From positions 3,720,001-3,784,000 of the forward strand of contig JAYKNF010000015.1 of assembly GCA_036172665.1 (NCBI GenBank): DNA of 64,000 nt. The letters are read 5' to 3'. The notes beneath the pieces were generated by a model. That model did not search any database. It was given only the letters and a program-made list of their open reading frames with translations, and had not been told where the DNA came from. Positions 39,721 through 51,598 of this stretch are shown one piece after another. The DNA is from Prosopocoilus inquinatus (lineage: Eukaryota > Arthropoda > Insecta > Coleoptera > Lucanidae). Position numbers and translations under genes: made by a program. Positions within the stretch are counted from its first letter, which is position 1; the number at the start of each line of letters is the position of its first letter.

Positions 39721-40199
39721 ACATAGGAAGAATTAAATGCTAGGCTTCAGAGAAATTGTCATCCCAAACGCGATATACAGAGATTATTGCAGAAACTCAT
39801 ATCCTGTAAACCACAATAGAATGAATCTCTTTATGAATATGTACTTCACACGCCTTTTATTTAATTTAATATTGACGATATGTAGACGGGAATTTATGGC
39901 CTCTGCGGCACGTATTATGGGTCCATACGTCCTTGCCACTCATTTACGATTTATTCATACCAACAGAAATTTAACGAAACAAACAACCAGGGCAACTTCA
40001 TCTGTTAAACACAGTGATGTCACACGCCTGATATGTTATTGTTTCCGAACCATACAGGCCACCTGCATATTGCTCAAACACAAAATAGCTTAAAAAAATT
40101 ATTTCACGTGCGTTGGACTAAAAAAAAAATATATAAATTTTATCGGAAATAAAGACAATATTGCACTAAATATTTCTTATTAAAAAAATAAATAAATGA

Positions 40200-40400
40200 A
40201 ATGCTTTGTCGATTTCGGCAGCCAGTCTTCTCATTTCAGAAAGTGCGGCTAACACGTTAGAACTTGAAAGTAAACCAATTTCGGTTCCTGTTATTATAAC
40301 TAATCTGGGTGACGCAATTATTGAACCTAAATCATTTGTACGTGCTCATTTTGAGATTGATGATGTCAGCAAATTAAAAGATTTTTCAGTGGTCACGAAA
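40200..40400 (+). pseudogene. Aspartic protease-like fragment of the gutted LTR element
   Basis: CFVDFGSQ near 40203-40226 looks like the D-[TF]-G-S protease site; after a one-base shift SLLISESAANTLELESKPIS and VPVIITNLGDAIIEPKSFVR follow. No RT is found downstream. Weak but consistent with pol remnants in this element. Confidence 0.45.
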
Positions 40401-40519
40401 TGTCATGGATGTAGAAATATTACTAAAATAATTGTAATTCGATATTTTAAATCAAGTAATATTTACAGTTTTTCCAAAAATACAGGCCATTCACAATATG
40501 TAAACTTGTAATTATTGGT

Positions 40520-41450
40520 TTTCCGTATGAGGCGTTTCATAGCAAAATACGTTAAAAACTGTGTGACAAAAACAAATTCAGGTAAACGGCGTGAATCCTT
40601 GCATCCCGTCCCAAAAAAAAACGCCAATATTGTTCTGTATGTTTCATTTTCATCAGAATAATCACTTTTGTTAAACCCAAAACCAGCAATTCTTACGTTT
40701 TATCATAACTGATGCTTTCCCGAAGTTTATCTAATTACATCCCGTAAGTACCAGTGTCTTGGTACTAAATACACTGATAAAAATCTGGAGTTAATTTACT
40801 TTTTGGACACCAGGGAACACTTTTTCGGTGTTCCTTCGCGTCCATCCGTTTGCGGAGTTACGAAAAGCGGAGTTATACTATCATACTATTTAAACGTATG
40901 TAATAGAGCAGAGTTAAGCTTATCCTTGTTTGAATAAACACTCACTTTTAGATACAATTTAGTCGGAAAAAAAGAACAATAACGCCAAATTCGATGAAGA
41001 TTAACAAATTTTTAGATAAAACTTTATCCATATTTAACACTGAATGGGCAGATTACAATTAATCCCAAAAATTTATATGTGTGTAGGTTTGTTATCAGTT
41101 CCTTGAAAAATGCGTTTTTAACGTTTGGGGTGCCCCACCGCATAGGCGATCAGGTTTATTAAAAAAAAAAAAAACTTATTTTGTAGGTACCTATGGAACG
41201 TCACATCATTTGAACGATGTAACACTTTCACGGTGAAATGGAAAAGTTGGAAGGTATAATTAGGTAATTAAAAAACTGCCTAACAACAATGGGAGATAAA
41301 TATGAAGGTATGGAACGGAACCAGCCAAAAACTATTGCCGTGTTAGAGAGGACCGGTTAGGGTCAGTAAAGCGTTAGAAAATGACAGATATGGGGTGACC
41401 GACATATCTAGCGCCACTCGTTCAAGGGTACCCTATAAGGTTATTGAAGG
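40520..41450. other. Interior of the gutted LTR element, no coding signal
   Basis: AT-rich; a small ggaacactttttcggtgttcc palindrome at about 40816-40836 and an A run at 41161. No pol sequence recognised. Confidence 0.4.
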
Positions 41451-41504
41451 GTTGAAAAATGTCAAGCCCTGGATACGATATTATGATGAGTAACGAAAGG
41501 TGTG

Positions 41505-41650
41505 GTAAGGGACAGAACATTGCAGGTGAAAATCCTGGTACTTTGTTCTGGTACAGAACACTGCAGGTGAAATTCCTGGTACTTTGTTCTGGGACAGAGC
41601 TCTGGGCAGGGGGACTAACTGCAGGTGAAAACCCTGGTACTTTTAGTCCT
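41505..41650 (+). repeat. Short tandem repeat, ~41-bp unit, 3 copies
   Basis: gcaggtgaaaatcctggtac recurs at 41522, 41563 and 41630 with ctttgttctggtacaga between. The third copy has a GC-rich insertion. Lies before the 3' LTR. Confidence 0.65.
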
Positions 41651-41978
41651 ACCTGGAAATAAAATGGAGCTCCATATTATTACCAATTTGATTTTCATGA
41701 CTTATTATTTTGAGAGATATTATATTTTTGTATTTTTTTTGTGTTGCGCATAATTGACTGTGTATGCATACACGTGTTCACTGTACATTTTCAGGAAGAC
41801 TACAAGAATCCTCAAGTTGTCTGCACTAGTTACTTACTTACTTACTATTTTTGGCTGTTTTAGTATTTTGTTATATTTTGATCATTTGCGACTCTAATGT
41901 CCCATTGCCTGTTGCCCAGGTAGCTGGTACCCTGATGTACTCTATTACGTGGGGACACGTAAACGTCAGGAAAGGCCG

Positions 41979-42244
41979 TGTGAGAATCCTGTGTGGTCAG
42001 CATAGTTGCGATAAGATTCGCCGGGGAAGTACCAGCATGTGGGAAGAGGCAGACGCTGAGGCAGCAGAAAGCGTCAGCTAGTGCGGATGACAATTCAAGC
42101 CTTGGGCAGTCGAATCAAGACTCAGCAACTGGCAACACTTTGTATTTCGTCTTAAAAATATCCAATTGTTTTTTTCAAATCTACTAAAAGTTATTTGTAC
42201 TAATAAAGCAATTATTTATGTATTACATTTGTGGTTTTCTAACA
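41979..42244 (+). repeat. 3' LTR of the gutted element
   Basis: Matches 38869-39134 except at four sites (aaac/aatc, ggcc/ggtc, tccaaat/ttcaaat, gtgattt/gtggttt). Preceded by aggaaagg, a short purine tract. Confidence 0.85.
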
Positions 42245-42662
42245 CTATCTAGGTACAACCGGAGTTAAGAAATTACTTAGTTGATAATAAATAACATTAA
42301 ACATATAAAATATATGTATACGTATAAATTGGAAACAATAATTGTATATTTAAAAAAAATTATGCCGGCGATTGTACGTCGACAAAACAACACGGCACGG
42401 CGACGCTTGTATTTTCCAGCACAAGCAAATGTCTCGTATTAGTCGTATTAAATCTCTCTTTGATACTACTAATAAGTCGGTTGCATCTCTATCGAACTCG
42501 ATTCTCCACCTCTGAGAGCGCTCGAACCAAATTCGAGTATTTACAAATAAATACAACTAAATTATCTCGAATTATTTTGAAATTAATCGAAATAATTCGA
42601 TTCATCTGATCATCGAATTATTCGAATTATTTAATTCGATTGTTCCCATCACTAGCAGAAAC

Positions 42663-43130
42663 GGTGAGAATAAATTCAGTTGGTGTACAACCGTGAAGCT
42701 TACAACTAAAGAAGCAATTCGTTGCTGAGTTGAGGGAAATACTTGTAATTGAAGCAATAGTTCGTTAGTTATACCGTATGATTTCTTCAATTTTAGATAA
42801 AGGGAGGCACTGGAAAGCAAAATTTATTATGATAAATCGATGAGAAGTTAGCAATAAAATTCCAGCAATAAAATTATGAAATTTCAAGACGCTGCTACCG
42901 CTAGAATAACGATCACAGATCAATAATATTTAATCTGTTACAAAGAGTATAATGTGTAGATTCCCCTCATATCAAGAAACTGAAAAAATATTTGATATTA
43001 AGTTAACTATGACTATTTAAACCAGCATAAGTCATTATTCATATATCGCACCAAAACAATTGCTTTCATTGAAAATTTTCACACAGTCATAAAGTAAACA
43101 TACATATCTACTTAATAATGCTTTTAGAAA
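42663..43130. other. AT-rich intergenic, nothing recognised
   Basis: No gene or repeat that I can support. Confidence 0.4.
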
Positions 43131-43695
43131 GTTTTAGCCGGTTGATTTGAAGTAATTAGAAATTAATTAAAAGTGACGCTCGGACCAATGAAACAGTACC
43201 AATTTCAAATGTTCATAACATTTCTCACAACACCTGCATAAAAATTCTGTTTGCAGAATATGAAAGCACGTATCGAAATCTATCGTTTAAACCACCCTCT
43301 GAGTTTTAGCCGGTTGGTTTGTAGTAATTAGAAATTAATTAAAAGTGACGCACAGACCGACTTCAAATGTTCATAACTTTCCATTCCGCACTTGCATAAA
43401 AATTCTGTTTGCAGATATTGAAAGCATGGATCGAAATCTATCGTTTAAACCACCCTCTGAGTTTTAGCCGGTTGGTTTGAAGTAATTAGAAATTAATTAA
43501 AAGTGACGCTCAGACCAACTTCAAATGTTCATAACTTTCCATTCCGCACTTGCATAAAAATTCTGTTTGCAGAATATGAAAGCACGTATCGAAATCTATC
43601 GTTTAAACCACCCTCTGAGTTTTAGTCGGTTGGTTTGAAGTAATTAGAAATTAATTAAAAGTGACGCTCGGACCAATGAAAGAGTACCAATTATT
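43131..43695. repeat. Tandem repeat, 158-172-bp unit, about 3.4 copies
   Basis: gttttagccggttg recurs at 43131, 43303, 43461 and (as gttttagtcgg) 43619. Spacings are 172, 158 and 158. The first unit contains about 14 extra bases. No hammerhead core was found. Confidence 0.8.
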
Positions 43696-43699
43696 ACAA

Positions 43700-45115
43700 A
43701 GTAATAAGTTGTGACATTGGCAAGAGTAAAACAATATTAACTTTACATTGTCTGTTCTGAATTATTTTGTACTTAAAAAATCGAGATTTGTACAAACAGT
43801 ATATATTTCATTTAAACGGGTCCAAACCAAAAAGTAGAAGTAATTCTTGCAATTTTCGATCTGCTTATTCTAAATTAGGGTTATGAAAAATGTATTAGGA
43901 AGAAATCAAAAACAATAACACATAAACATTAATTTTGGTGTATTTGTTTATTATAAAAGGTGTTTTTGTCTGAGTTTTGTAAAAATCTTTTAATAACCCC
44001 CAGATCCCATAAGCGATAACAACCCCAACTTTAGAAATTCAAATAGACAAAGTACCCACCTCCCCTCATTTAACAGCACTTTATGCTGAATACTATAATA
44101 AATAAAACTTTTTTAAAATCAGTTGATAAATAAAAATAAATAATTAAAGGCTTTAGTATGTCTCATTTTTGCTATCTAATCGTTAAAATAAGTAACAATC
44201 ACTGTACTATGTAATGTCAATAAATTCCATTTGATATTTAACAACTTGCAATTGTTTTTATCGCTTATTACTAGAACCGTAACGCCTGCTCGAAAATACG
44301 CTCTTTAATTTCAATACATTTTTCTGAATATCTTTATTAACCGATTTTGAAAATGTTTCATTTTCATTAAGTTCAAACTTGGATTGCTGGCTCTTAAAAT
44401 GTAGATTTAAAAATAAAAATCAACCTGAGTATTTTTATGAAACCGTTTTCTTAACCATTTTATAGAATTTATCTATTACGTTCGGGAAACAGTGTATTAT
44501 AACTAGCGACTGCTTTAGGTAATATCATTGATACATTAATGATGAGTTTTATTGGATTCTACATAACTCAAATTTTACTACCTTAGGATTTTACTGTATT
44601 AGTGTATTAGGTATGTAATTAGGCCTGTTTCTTTTACCGGAATTTGAAGTTCTAAACCGTCTAATTCGTGTGCAGTGATGAAAATTATATCTAAATTCGT
44701 GCATTGCGTTTGCTCAGTATGGATTCGAACGGTTCAGAACTTGAAATTCTGTCGAAAGGAACATACCTAATATTCTTTATCATATTTAGTTTTATGCAGG
44801 ATTCCTAGTACTTACCTAGATATTATAAATTTCAATCTCCTTTCAAGAATCAAATTAACAGATCTTTACTTTTTAACACATTAGAAATTGCCCGTGCTAG
44901 TAGGTGACGAAATTTTCTGTATGCTGTTCTGTCACAGAAATATTCTAATGGGTCCTAATCTTCCCACATTACAATATCTTGTGCTGGGCTGGATTATATT
45001 CGGTTCTCTTCCTATATCTAAGCCAAAAACAAAACTCAATTGTTTTCTTCGTACAATTTCATACATACAAAACTGCGTGTAAGATTTTGGGACATCGAAG
45101 AACCGTTTCATAGCT
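43700..45115. other. 1.4-kb AT-rich interval, nothing recognised
   Basis: No convincing gene, repeat or RNA. Short open frames only. Confidence 0.4.
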
Positions 45116-45118
45116 CAA

Positions 45119-45257
45119 AAGTCCCACCGTACTTTGTAGAAACAACTACTCGTACTCCGGAGCGTCCTACCCTACTTTGTAGAGGCAACTACCTTACTAG
45201 TACAACGGAGCGTCCTACCGTACTTTGTAGAAACAACTACTCGTACTCCGGAGCGTA
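45119..45257. repeat. Short tandem repeat, ~45-50-bp unit, 3 copies
   Basis: ctactttgtagaaacaacta with neighbouring ccggagcg recurs at about 45128, 45172 and 45220, with gagcgtcctacc between copies. Confidence 0.7.
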
Positions 45258-45259
45258 GA

Positions 45260-46240
45260 TTTGTTGTGAATTTACCGTTCAGAACTGATTCTTCGTCTGC
45301 TTTTTTGGTAGGGTAGGGACATGTAAAACGAAATTCTTAGTTTTTATGCGTTACATACCTACTGATAGACTGCAGCATAATACGGTATAAAGCGGTAAAC
45401 TTATAAAATTATGCAGCTCTCTTTTTTTTACCTAAAATGCGTTAATATAGTTTTTTTTTTAGTTTCTAGTGCGGATACAGTATTTCCTAATTAATACACT
45501 TTTACACAGTACATTAATAAAATATTATACATTTATATTGTTTTGAACTTATTAATATAATAAAAGTATTTATAGTTTTTTCAGTTAAAAAAAATAAACT
45601 GTACAGTTACAAAAACTTCATGAAAAATAATCAATAATAAGTATTTAAACTGTTATTGAAAAACGTAAAACATTTGAGTGCAATACAGTATTTTATACGT
45701 CAGTTTATTATACAGTGTTATCCCTCGTATTATACTCTTAGATAAAACGTCTCTAACAACTCTGGTTCTAGGTGAGACCAAAAGTTAGATCTTAAACGAT
45801 TTTATTCCCTGAAAATAAAACTTCACGCATATCCAAAACTGCGATCGATGCACCTTGATTTTATGCATGAGTACAAGGGTACATGTAGAAGTTTAAATTA
45901 ACTGAATCTTTTAACATTTCTTATTCCCCAGATCGTGGGATCTGACATTCAAAATGATCTCATTTCCATCTTTCTTTGATTTCGTAAGCACGTCTTTCCA
46001 GACATTAGTCAAGCTAATGACTTCTGTGTTGATGATTTCCTTTCTGGAGGCGACTCCATTGAGAAAGTGGATAAAAGATACTATGCTTGTATCCTCATTT
46101 CTACAATCGGTTTGTTTTAATCTGCGGAAATAGTCCTCTGACAAACCTAAGGTACTAAACGGACTAATTCCTGACCATTCTTTTAATCATGTGTATGTTC
46201 CAGATCATGAAAGTACCAGAAATCTTGGAGTTTATTGGCA
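45260..46240. other. AT-rich interval, nothing recognised
   Basis: A 77-codon minus-strand frame (45911-46144) resembles no family I know and has no supporting context; I do not call it a gene. Confidence 0.4.
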
Positions 46241-48540
46241 ACACGTGTTGTTTCGTTCAAAACTATTTTCAGCTTCTGCTGCGTCCGAGAACATCGTGTC
46301 TCACATCAGAGTTACTGGAGTCCGTCGAAATGTCAAATAAGATGATAGATAGTAAAGAACGATTAGATACGTCACAGGAATAACGCTAACACATGTTGTT
46401 TCGTTCAAAACTATTTTCAGCTTCTGCTGCGTCCAAGAACTTCGTATATCACATCAGAGTTACTGGAGTCCGTCGAAACGTCAAATAACATGATAGATAG
46501 TAAAGATCGGTTAGATACATCACAGGAACAACGCTAACACGTGTTGTTTCGTTCAAAACTATTTTCAGCTTCTGCTGCGTCCGGGAACTTCGTATCTCAC
46601 ATCAGAGTTACTGGAGTCCGTCGAAACGTCAAATAACACGAAAAATAGTAAAGATGGGTTAGATACATCACAGGAACAACGCCAGCACGTATTGTTTCGT
46701 TCAAAACCATTTCCAGCTTCTGCTGCATCCGAGAAATTCGTATCTCACATCAGAGTTACTGGAGTCCGTCGAAACGTCAAATAACATGAAAGATAGTAAA
46801 GGTCGGTTAGATATATCACATGAACAACGTTAACACGTGTTGTTTCGTCCAAAACTATTTCCAGCTTCTGCTGCGTCCGGGAACTTCGTATCTCACATCA
46901 GAGTTACTGGAGTCCGTCAAAGCGTCAAATAACACGAAATATAGTAAAGATCGATTAGATACATCACAGGAACAACGCTAGCACGTGTTGTTTCGTTCAA
47001 AACTATTTCCAGTTTCTGCTGCGTCCGAGAACTTCGTATCTCACATCAGAGTTACTGGAGTCTGTCGAAACGTTAAATAAGATGAAAGATAGTAAAGATC
47101 GGTTAGATACATCACAGGAACAACGCTAGCACGTGATGTTTCGTTCAAAACTATTTCCAGCTTCTGCTGCGTCCGAGAATTTCGTATCTCACATCAGAGT
47201 TACTGGAGTCCATCGAAACGTCAAGTAACATGATAGATAGCAAAGATCGGTTAGACATATCACAGGAACAACGCTAACACGTGTTGTTTCGTTCAAAACT
47301 ATTTCCAACTTCTGCTGAGTCCGAAGACTTCGTATCTCACATCAGAGTTACTGGAGTCCGTCTAAACGTCAAATAACATGATAGATAGTAAAGATCGGTT
47401 AGATATATCACAGGAACAACGCTAGCACGTGTTGTTTCGTTCAAAACTATTTCCAGCTTCTGCTGCGTCCGAGAACTTCGTATATCACATCAGAGTTACT
47501 GGAGTCCGTCGAAACGTCAAATAACATAATAGATAGTAAATATCGGTTAGATATATCACAGGAACAACGCTAGCACGTGTTGTTTCGTTCAAAACTATTT
47601 TCAGCTTCTGCTGCGTCCGAGAACTTCGTATATCACATCAGAGTTACTGGAGTCCGTCGAAACGTCAAATAACATAATAGATAGTAAATATCGGTTAGAT
47701 ATATCACAGGAACAACGCTAGCACGTGTTGTTTCGTTCAAAACTATTTTCAGCTTCTGCTGCGTCCGAGAACTTCGTATCTCACATCAGAGTTACTGGAG
47801 TCCGTCTAAACGTCAAATAACATGATAGATAGTAAAGATCGGTTAGATATATCACAGGAACAACGCTAGCACGTGTTGTTTCGTTCAAAACTATTTTCAG
47901 CTTCTGCTACGTCCGAGAACTTCGTATCTCACATCAGAGTTACTGGAGTCCGTCGAAACGTCAAATAACATAATAGATAGTAAAGATCGGTTAGATATAT
48001 CACAGGAACAACGCTAGCACGTGTTGTTTCGTTCAAAACTATTTTCAGCTTCTGCTGCGTCCGAGAACTTCGTATCTCACATCAGAGTTACTGGAGTCCG
48101 TCTAAACGTCAAATAACATGATAGATAGTAAAGATCGGTTAGATATATCACAGGAACAACGCTAGCACGTGTTGTTTCGTTCAAAACTATTTCCAGCTTC
48201 TGCTGCGTCCGAGAACTTCGTATCTCACATCAGAGTTACTGGAGTCCATCGAAACGTCAAGTAACATGATAGATAGCAAAGATCGGTTAGACATATCACA
48301 GGAACAACGCTAACACGTGTTGTTTCGTTCAAAACTATTTCCAGCTTCTGCTGAGTCCGAAGACTTCGTATCTCACATCAGAGTTACTGGAGTCCGTCTA
48401 AACGTCAAATAACATGATAGATAGTAAAGATCGGTTAGATACATCACAGGAACAACGCTAGCACGTGTTGCTTTGTCCAAAACTATTTCCAGCTTCTGCT
48501 GCGTCCGAGAACTTCGTATCTCACATCAGAGTTACTATAG
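46241..48540. repeat. 148-bp satellite, about 15.5 copies, with 7-unit higher-order repeat
   Basis: Period 148 bp from the landmark acacgtgttgtttcg at 46241, 46389, 46537, 46685, 46833 and onward. Conserved core cacatcagagttactggagt in every unit. Rare variants recur together: catcgaaacgtcaagtaaca at 47211 and 48247, and gagtccgaagacttcg near 47317 and 48353, both 1036 bp (7 x 148) apart. The array stops at tcagagttactatag near 48540. Confidence 0.92.
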
Positions 48541-48642
48541 TTGTTATTTATTGAGTGTGGCACAAAGGTAAGAATTTCTTTGGTTTATAAGTACTGTATA
48601 ATATGCAATTATGGTATTTATAAAACAATTCTTTACAGTACT

Positions 48643-49330
48643 ATGGTTGGGTGTGTTGCAATTGGTTGTTCGAATCAGTCATCGTAGGGATTTCTGATGA
48701 AAGCTTTTCCTCGAGATCATGTAAGGAGGAAACAGTGGACTGACTAAATAAATCGAAGGGACTGGGAGCCCACAAATTATTCATGGCTGTGTGAGGGAGG
48801 TACGACTTTTGCCAATGTGTTAAAAGTAATCAAAGAAGTAGGGATGATACATGTGCAGCAATAGAGAACATTATTAAGTAATTAATGGATTAATAGATTA
48901 ATAAAGTAATCTGAGATGTAAAAGTAAAAAAACTTATTCAGCTTAAAGTTGTTTTGAACCAAAGATGTTCTGAAAATGTAGCGACGTCAATAATTTTTTA
49001 ATTTATCTCCTTTGCACTGTGTGAAAAGTGATAACTGATCCTTTACAGTAACCACTGTAACGTAACCAACTAAAGTGTGTCTACAACTTCTTTTATCTTT
49101 CAGGTATATTTTACACCTGAAATGTGAGAAAAGCCCAGAACTGATGGCAAGAGAGTAGTAAGAAGAACGAGTCGCCTGTAAAAAACGGAAACCACTTGCC
49201 GAAAGAACAATTCCACAGCCTACAGTTCTTGTACAGCAGGCGGCATTACAAGCACAGCCTACAGTTCCTGTACAGCAGGCAACATTAGAAGCACAGCCCA
49301 CTTTGAAAAGTTTTAAGAAAAATTGTTTAT
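48643..49330 (+). pseudogene. THAP-type zinc-finger relic
   Basis: ATG 48643 begins MVGCVAIGCSNQSS; after a TAG stop it continues MKAFPRDHVRRKQWTD, stop, INRRDWEPTNYSWLCE. C-x4-C at the start, FPxD, W and a later Cys fit a THAP finger (CX2-4C..CX2H). A second stretch near 49104-49330 after ttatctttcag reads VYFTP, then in another frame CKKRKPLAERTIPQPT and a 36-bp direct duplication (caattacagttcttgtacag-like, 49215 and 49257) encoding PTVLVQQA/PTVPVQQA. Three or more breaks. THAP fingers occur in P-element-derived genes; whether host or transposon origin is unclear. Confidence 0.5.
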
Positions 49331-49870
49331 TTTATAGCAATCCGGAAACATTTAATTTTTTTATGAGGCTAGAAACTGTATTCCGACAGTATTTTGAATT
49401 TCTTAAGTATAAGAACATTAATTTGACAGGTTTTTTTTTGAAAAATGTAATAATATAAAAGAAAGTGAATATATTTTAAATTGTCGCCTAAAAATGAAAA
49501 TAATAAATAGATTCATTACGTTTATGGCATCACAGTTATAATACAATATAAATACTATCAGATATGTATGTCGATGGTATTTGCTGTAAATTATATAATT
49601 ATATTTATTATGTAAGTGTTTTAGTGTCTACATATTAGCATAAATGTTTATTTCGTTTCATATCTGTTTATGTTATTTTTTTAGTTGTGTAATTATGTTC
49701 TATGAATAAATATACTTAAAAGTGAATCGCTTATGTTTTTCTTACTTGAAATGCAGTCATGGTTATAGTCGGAGGAAGGAAATGGCAAATTAGGATAAGT
49801 CAAGAGACACCTGCCTAATTTCAAATTTGCCTCCTAAGTTAGAACAAATATGGCGCCCGTATGGCCACAC
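49331..49870. other. AT-rich interval, nothing recognised
   Basis: No gene. The end (49745-49870) is unrelated to Copia-2 pol although an LTR-like copy follows. Confidence 0.4.
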
Positions 49871-49875
49871 TCCTA

Positions 49876-50238
49876 TGTTAAGGCACTCTAGTTCCGACCA
49901 ACGTGCAGCGCCATCTACGTTTCAACATTCGACACTTCGTCGGCAACCACCCCAATTGTTAGAGTTAGTCGTAGTATAGCCATTATGTAGTAGACATATA
50001 AGATTAGCCAATAGATAATAAATTTTCCTATCGATCATCGCCTCATTTCAACAGAACTAATTTCAATTGTTGAAAAGTCAAATTAATAATTAAATGGAAC
50101 GCCTAGTATATTTTTATACCATGTGACTCAGGAATAAATGTTCTTTCGTCCTGTATTAGCATTCCTTATACCTATCTCTTATAGTTCACTCGTTATCGAT
50201 GATTTCTTTTTAACATGTAATTTTTCTCAATTTTTCAG
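49876..50238 (+). repeat. Copia-2-type solo LTR
   Basis: TGTTAAGG.. at 49876, then ccgaccaacgtgcagcgcca, ccccaattgttagagttagt, catataagattagccaatag, aatttcaattgttgaaaag and an aataaa at 50132. Same order on the minus strand at 60770-60380, directly after the Copia-2 pol. No pol or second LTR here. Duplication of target bases not seen, and the exact right edge (50215-50238) is uncertain. Confidence 0.7.
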
Positions 50239-50980
50239 GACAACTTAGAGCCAATATTATAACCAACAATTTGTGTATTATTTTTAATATTTCTGATTTA
50301 TTTATTAGTTTTCATAAAATGTTGTATTGTGAGTGTAAATTTCTCCTTGTAAATGTGTAACTAACCAAGAATTTTAATACATGCGACATATTTAAACAAA
50401 AAGTTCAGATGATAGATGTGTATTTAAATATTATTTGTCGGATTTTAAAATGAAATTGAAATTACAGTCAGAAATTAATTTAAAGATCCTCAGTTTGTTA
50501 AATTTTCATAGCACACTACAGCTGAATTCATTTCGAATAGAAGTTACTGTTCAACCAGCCCGTAAACGATTTTGTGTAAAATTAGATATAACCTGAAAGC
50601 TTATGAGCATAGCCTACTACGGGCCAAAAGTTGAAATTATGGCTTTTGTTACAAAAGATGGTAGCATCATAAACAAGGTACTGAAGCTATGAACTTTTTT
50701 CAAAAAATGGAAATATCTCTAAAACGGCTAATTTTTCTTTATCACATGTTACACAAAATGCTTTTAGAATTTCATGAAGATTTCAGAAATGCAATAAAAA
50801 TGGGATATTCCATTGAAAATAAGAAAGTTGACAGCAACTTCCGGTACAAGTGCCCGAAAGTTGGAAATATATTTTAATAGATCATTATCGCTAACTTATA
50901 ACCGCAAAATATGAAATAGAAATTCAAAGAGTGAGTCCGTAAACTTTTAATGAATAGGTTACCTAAATCTCCCTGTATAC
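50239..50980 (+). repeat. Interspersed repeat module, ~740 bp
   Basis: gacaacttagagccaatatt to ctccctgtata. Matches 58852-59780 on the minus strand over its whole length (e.g. ttaaattttcatagcacact, aagcttatgagcatagccta, aacttccggtacaagtgccc with differences). No coding. The -ccctgtata end is shared with other short repeats here. Confidence 0.75.
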
Positions 50981-51380
50981 ACGTCCATTTTTGAGCCTAA
51001 GCATGGGGATTTTACTTATCTTAGGAGATAGGAGGTCGGTTAAATTAGGCCAAAGTTGCGTATTTTTATGCTAATTAATAATCTGAAAAGCAATTTAAAT
51101 TATTCCTTTTCGTTTTGAAGATATTGAAAGAAAAAAACTAAAATTTTTCATTTTCGTTTTTATTTTTCAAATCGAGAACCGATAACGCTAGACATTTATA
51201 ACTTATACATTATTAAGGCACTTTTTACGTAGAATCTAAATCTGTCATAACATTTGCCCGAGCTGTCAAAATTACAGAGATACGACTGTCAAATTTTTTT
51301 TCTTATGGGCGCCACACTGGACTTTCATATTTCTAAATAAAGAGTTTTTCTGCGATTCTAACAATGTATCAATCAATAAA
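50981..51380. other. Intergenic, nothing recognised
   Basis: AT-rich, no gene. Confidence 0.4.
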
Positions 51381-51598
51381 TTTTCATTAGGTCTTATTTC
51401 ATTTTTTTTCGATAAAACCATATATATATTTCTGATCTTAGTTTAACAGAACATTTTTTTCTGAGTACGCTGATACCAAATACGTCATATTTTCTTTGAA
51501 AATTAATTTTAAAATGGTGCATGTCTTATTGAAATTTTATACTCCCTTTAGTTCAAATGACTTTCAAAGAAAATATGCTGTATTTGGTATCACCGTAC
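51381..51598. repeat. Left part of a foldback element interrupted by Gypsy-2
   Basis: aaattttcattaggtctt, ttagtttaacagaacat, ctgagtacgctgataccaaa, then the spacer and gtatttggtatcaccgtac. The right arm continues after Gypsy-2 at 56887 (gtactcagaaagaaatgttc, tgaaaattt). Together about 310 bp. Confidence 0.75.

Larger units (their letters stand above)
38869..42244 (+). mobile_element. Gutted LTR retrotransposon with 266-bp LTRs, 4-bp duplication CTAT
   Basis: Direct repeats 38869-39134 and 41979-42244 are both 266 bp, begin TGTGAGAA and end TTCTAACA, and differ at only four positions that I can see. CTAT flanks the element on both sides (38865-38868, 42245-42248). The 2.8-kb interior holds only gag and protease fragments, so it is non-autonomous. 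It is nested in hAT-2. Confidence 0.88.
34971..42654. mobile_element. hAT-2 interval (7.7 kb) with 8-bp duplication GCAGAAAC
   Basis: TAGTGATGGGAA at 34971 and TTCCCATCACTA ending 42654 are inverted terminal repeats. The flanks are an exact 8-bp duplication, GCAGAAAC, at 34963-34970 and 42655-42662. Inside lie a hAT transposase relic (BED exon about 35560-36890, core 36911-38626), a mariner element splitting the BED exon, and a complete LTR element. Subterminal aatcgaaataattcgat-type words fill both ends. Without the insertions the element would be about 3.2 kb. Confidence 0.9.

Noticed and set aside
39737..40093. 118-codon frame as a possible host gene
   Set aside because: No recognisable domain, lies inside a degraded LTR element, no splice or promoter context.
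46241..48540. CRISPR-like array
   Set aside because: Units are contiguous and entirely similar, with no unique spacers, in a eukaryotic context. It is a satellite.
46241..48540. Hammerhead ribozyme in the 148-bp satellite
   Set aside because: Plus strand has ctggagtccgtcgaaacgtc and minus strand has ctgatgtgagatacgaag, but neither has the full CUGANGA..GAAA core with a proper stem II.
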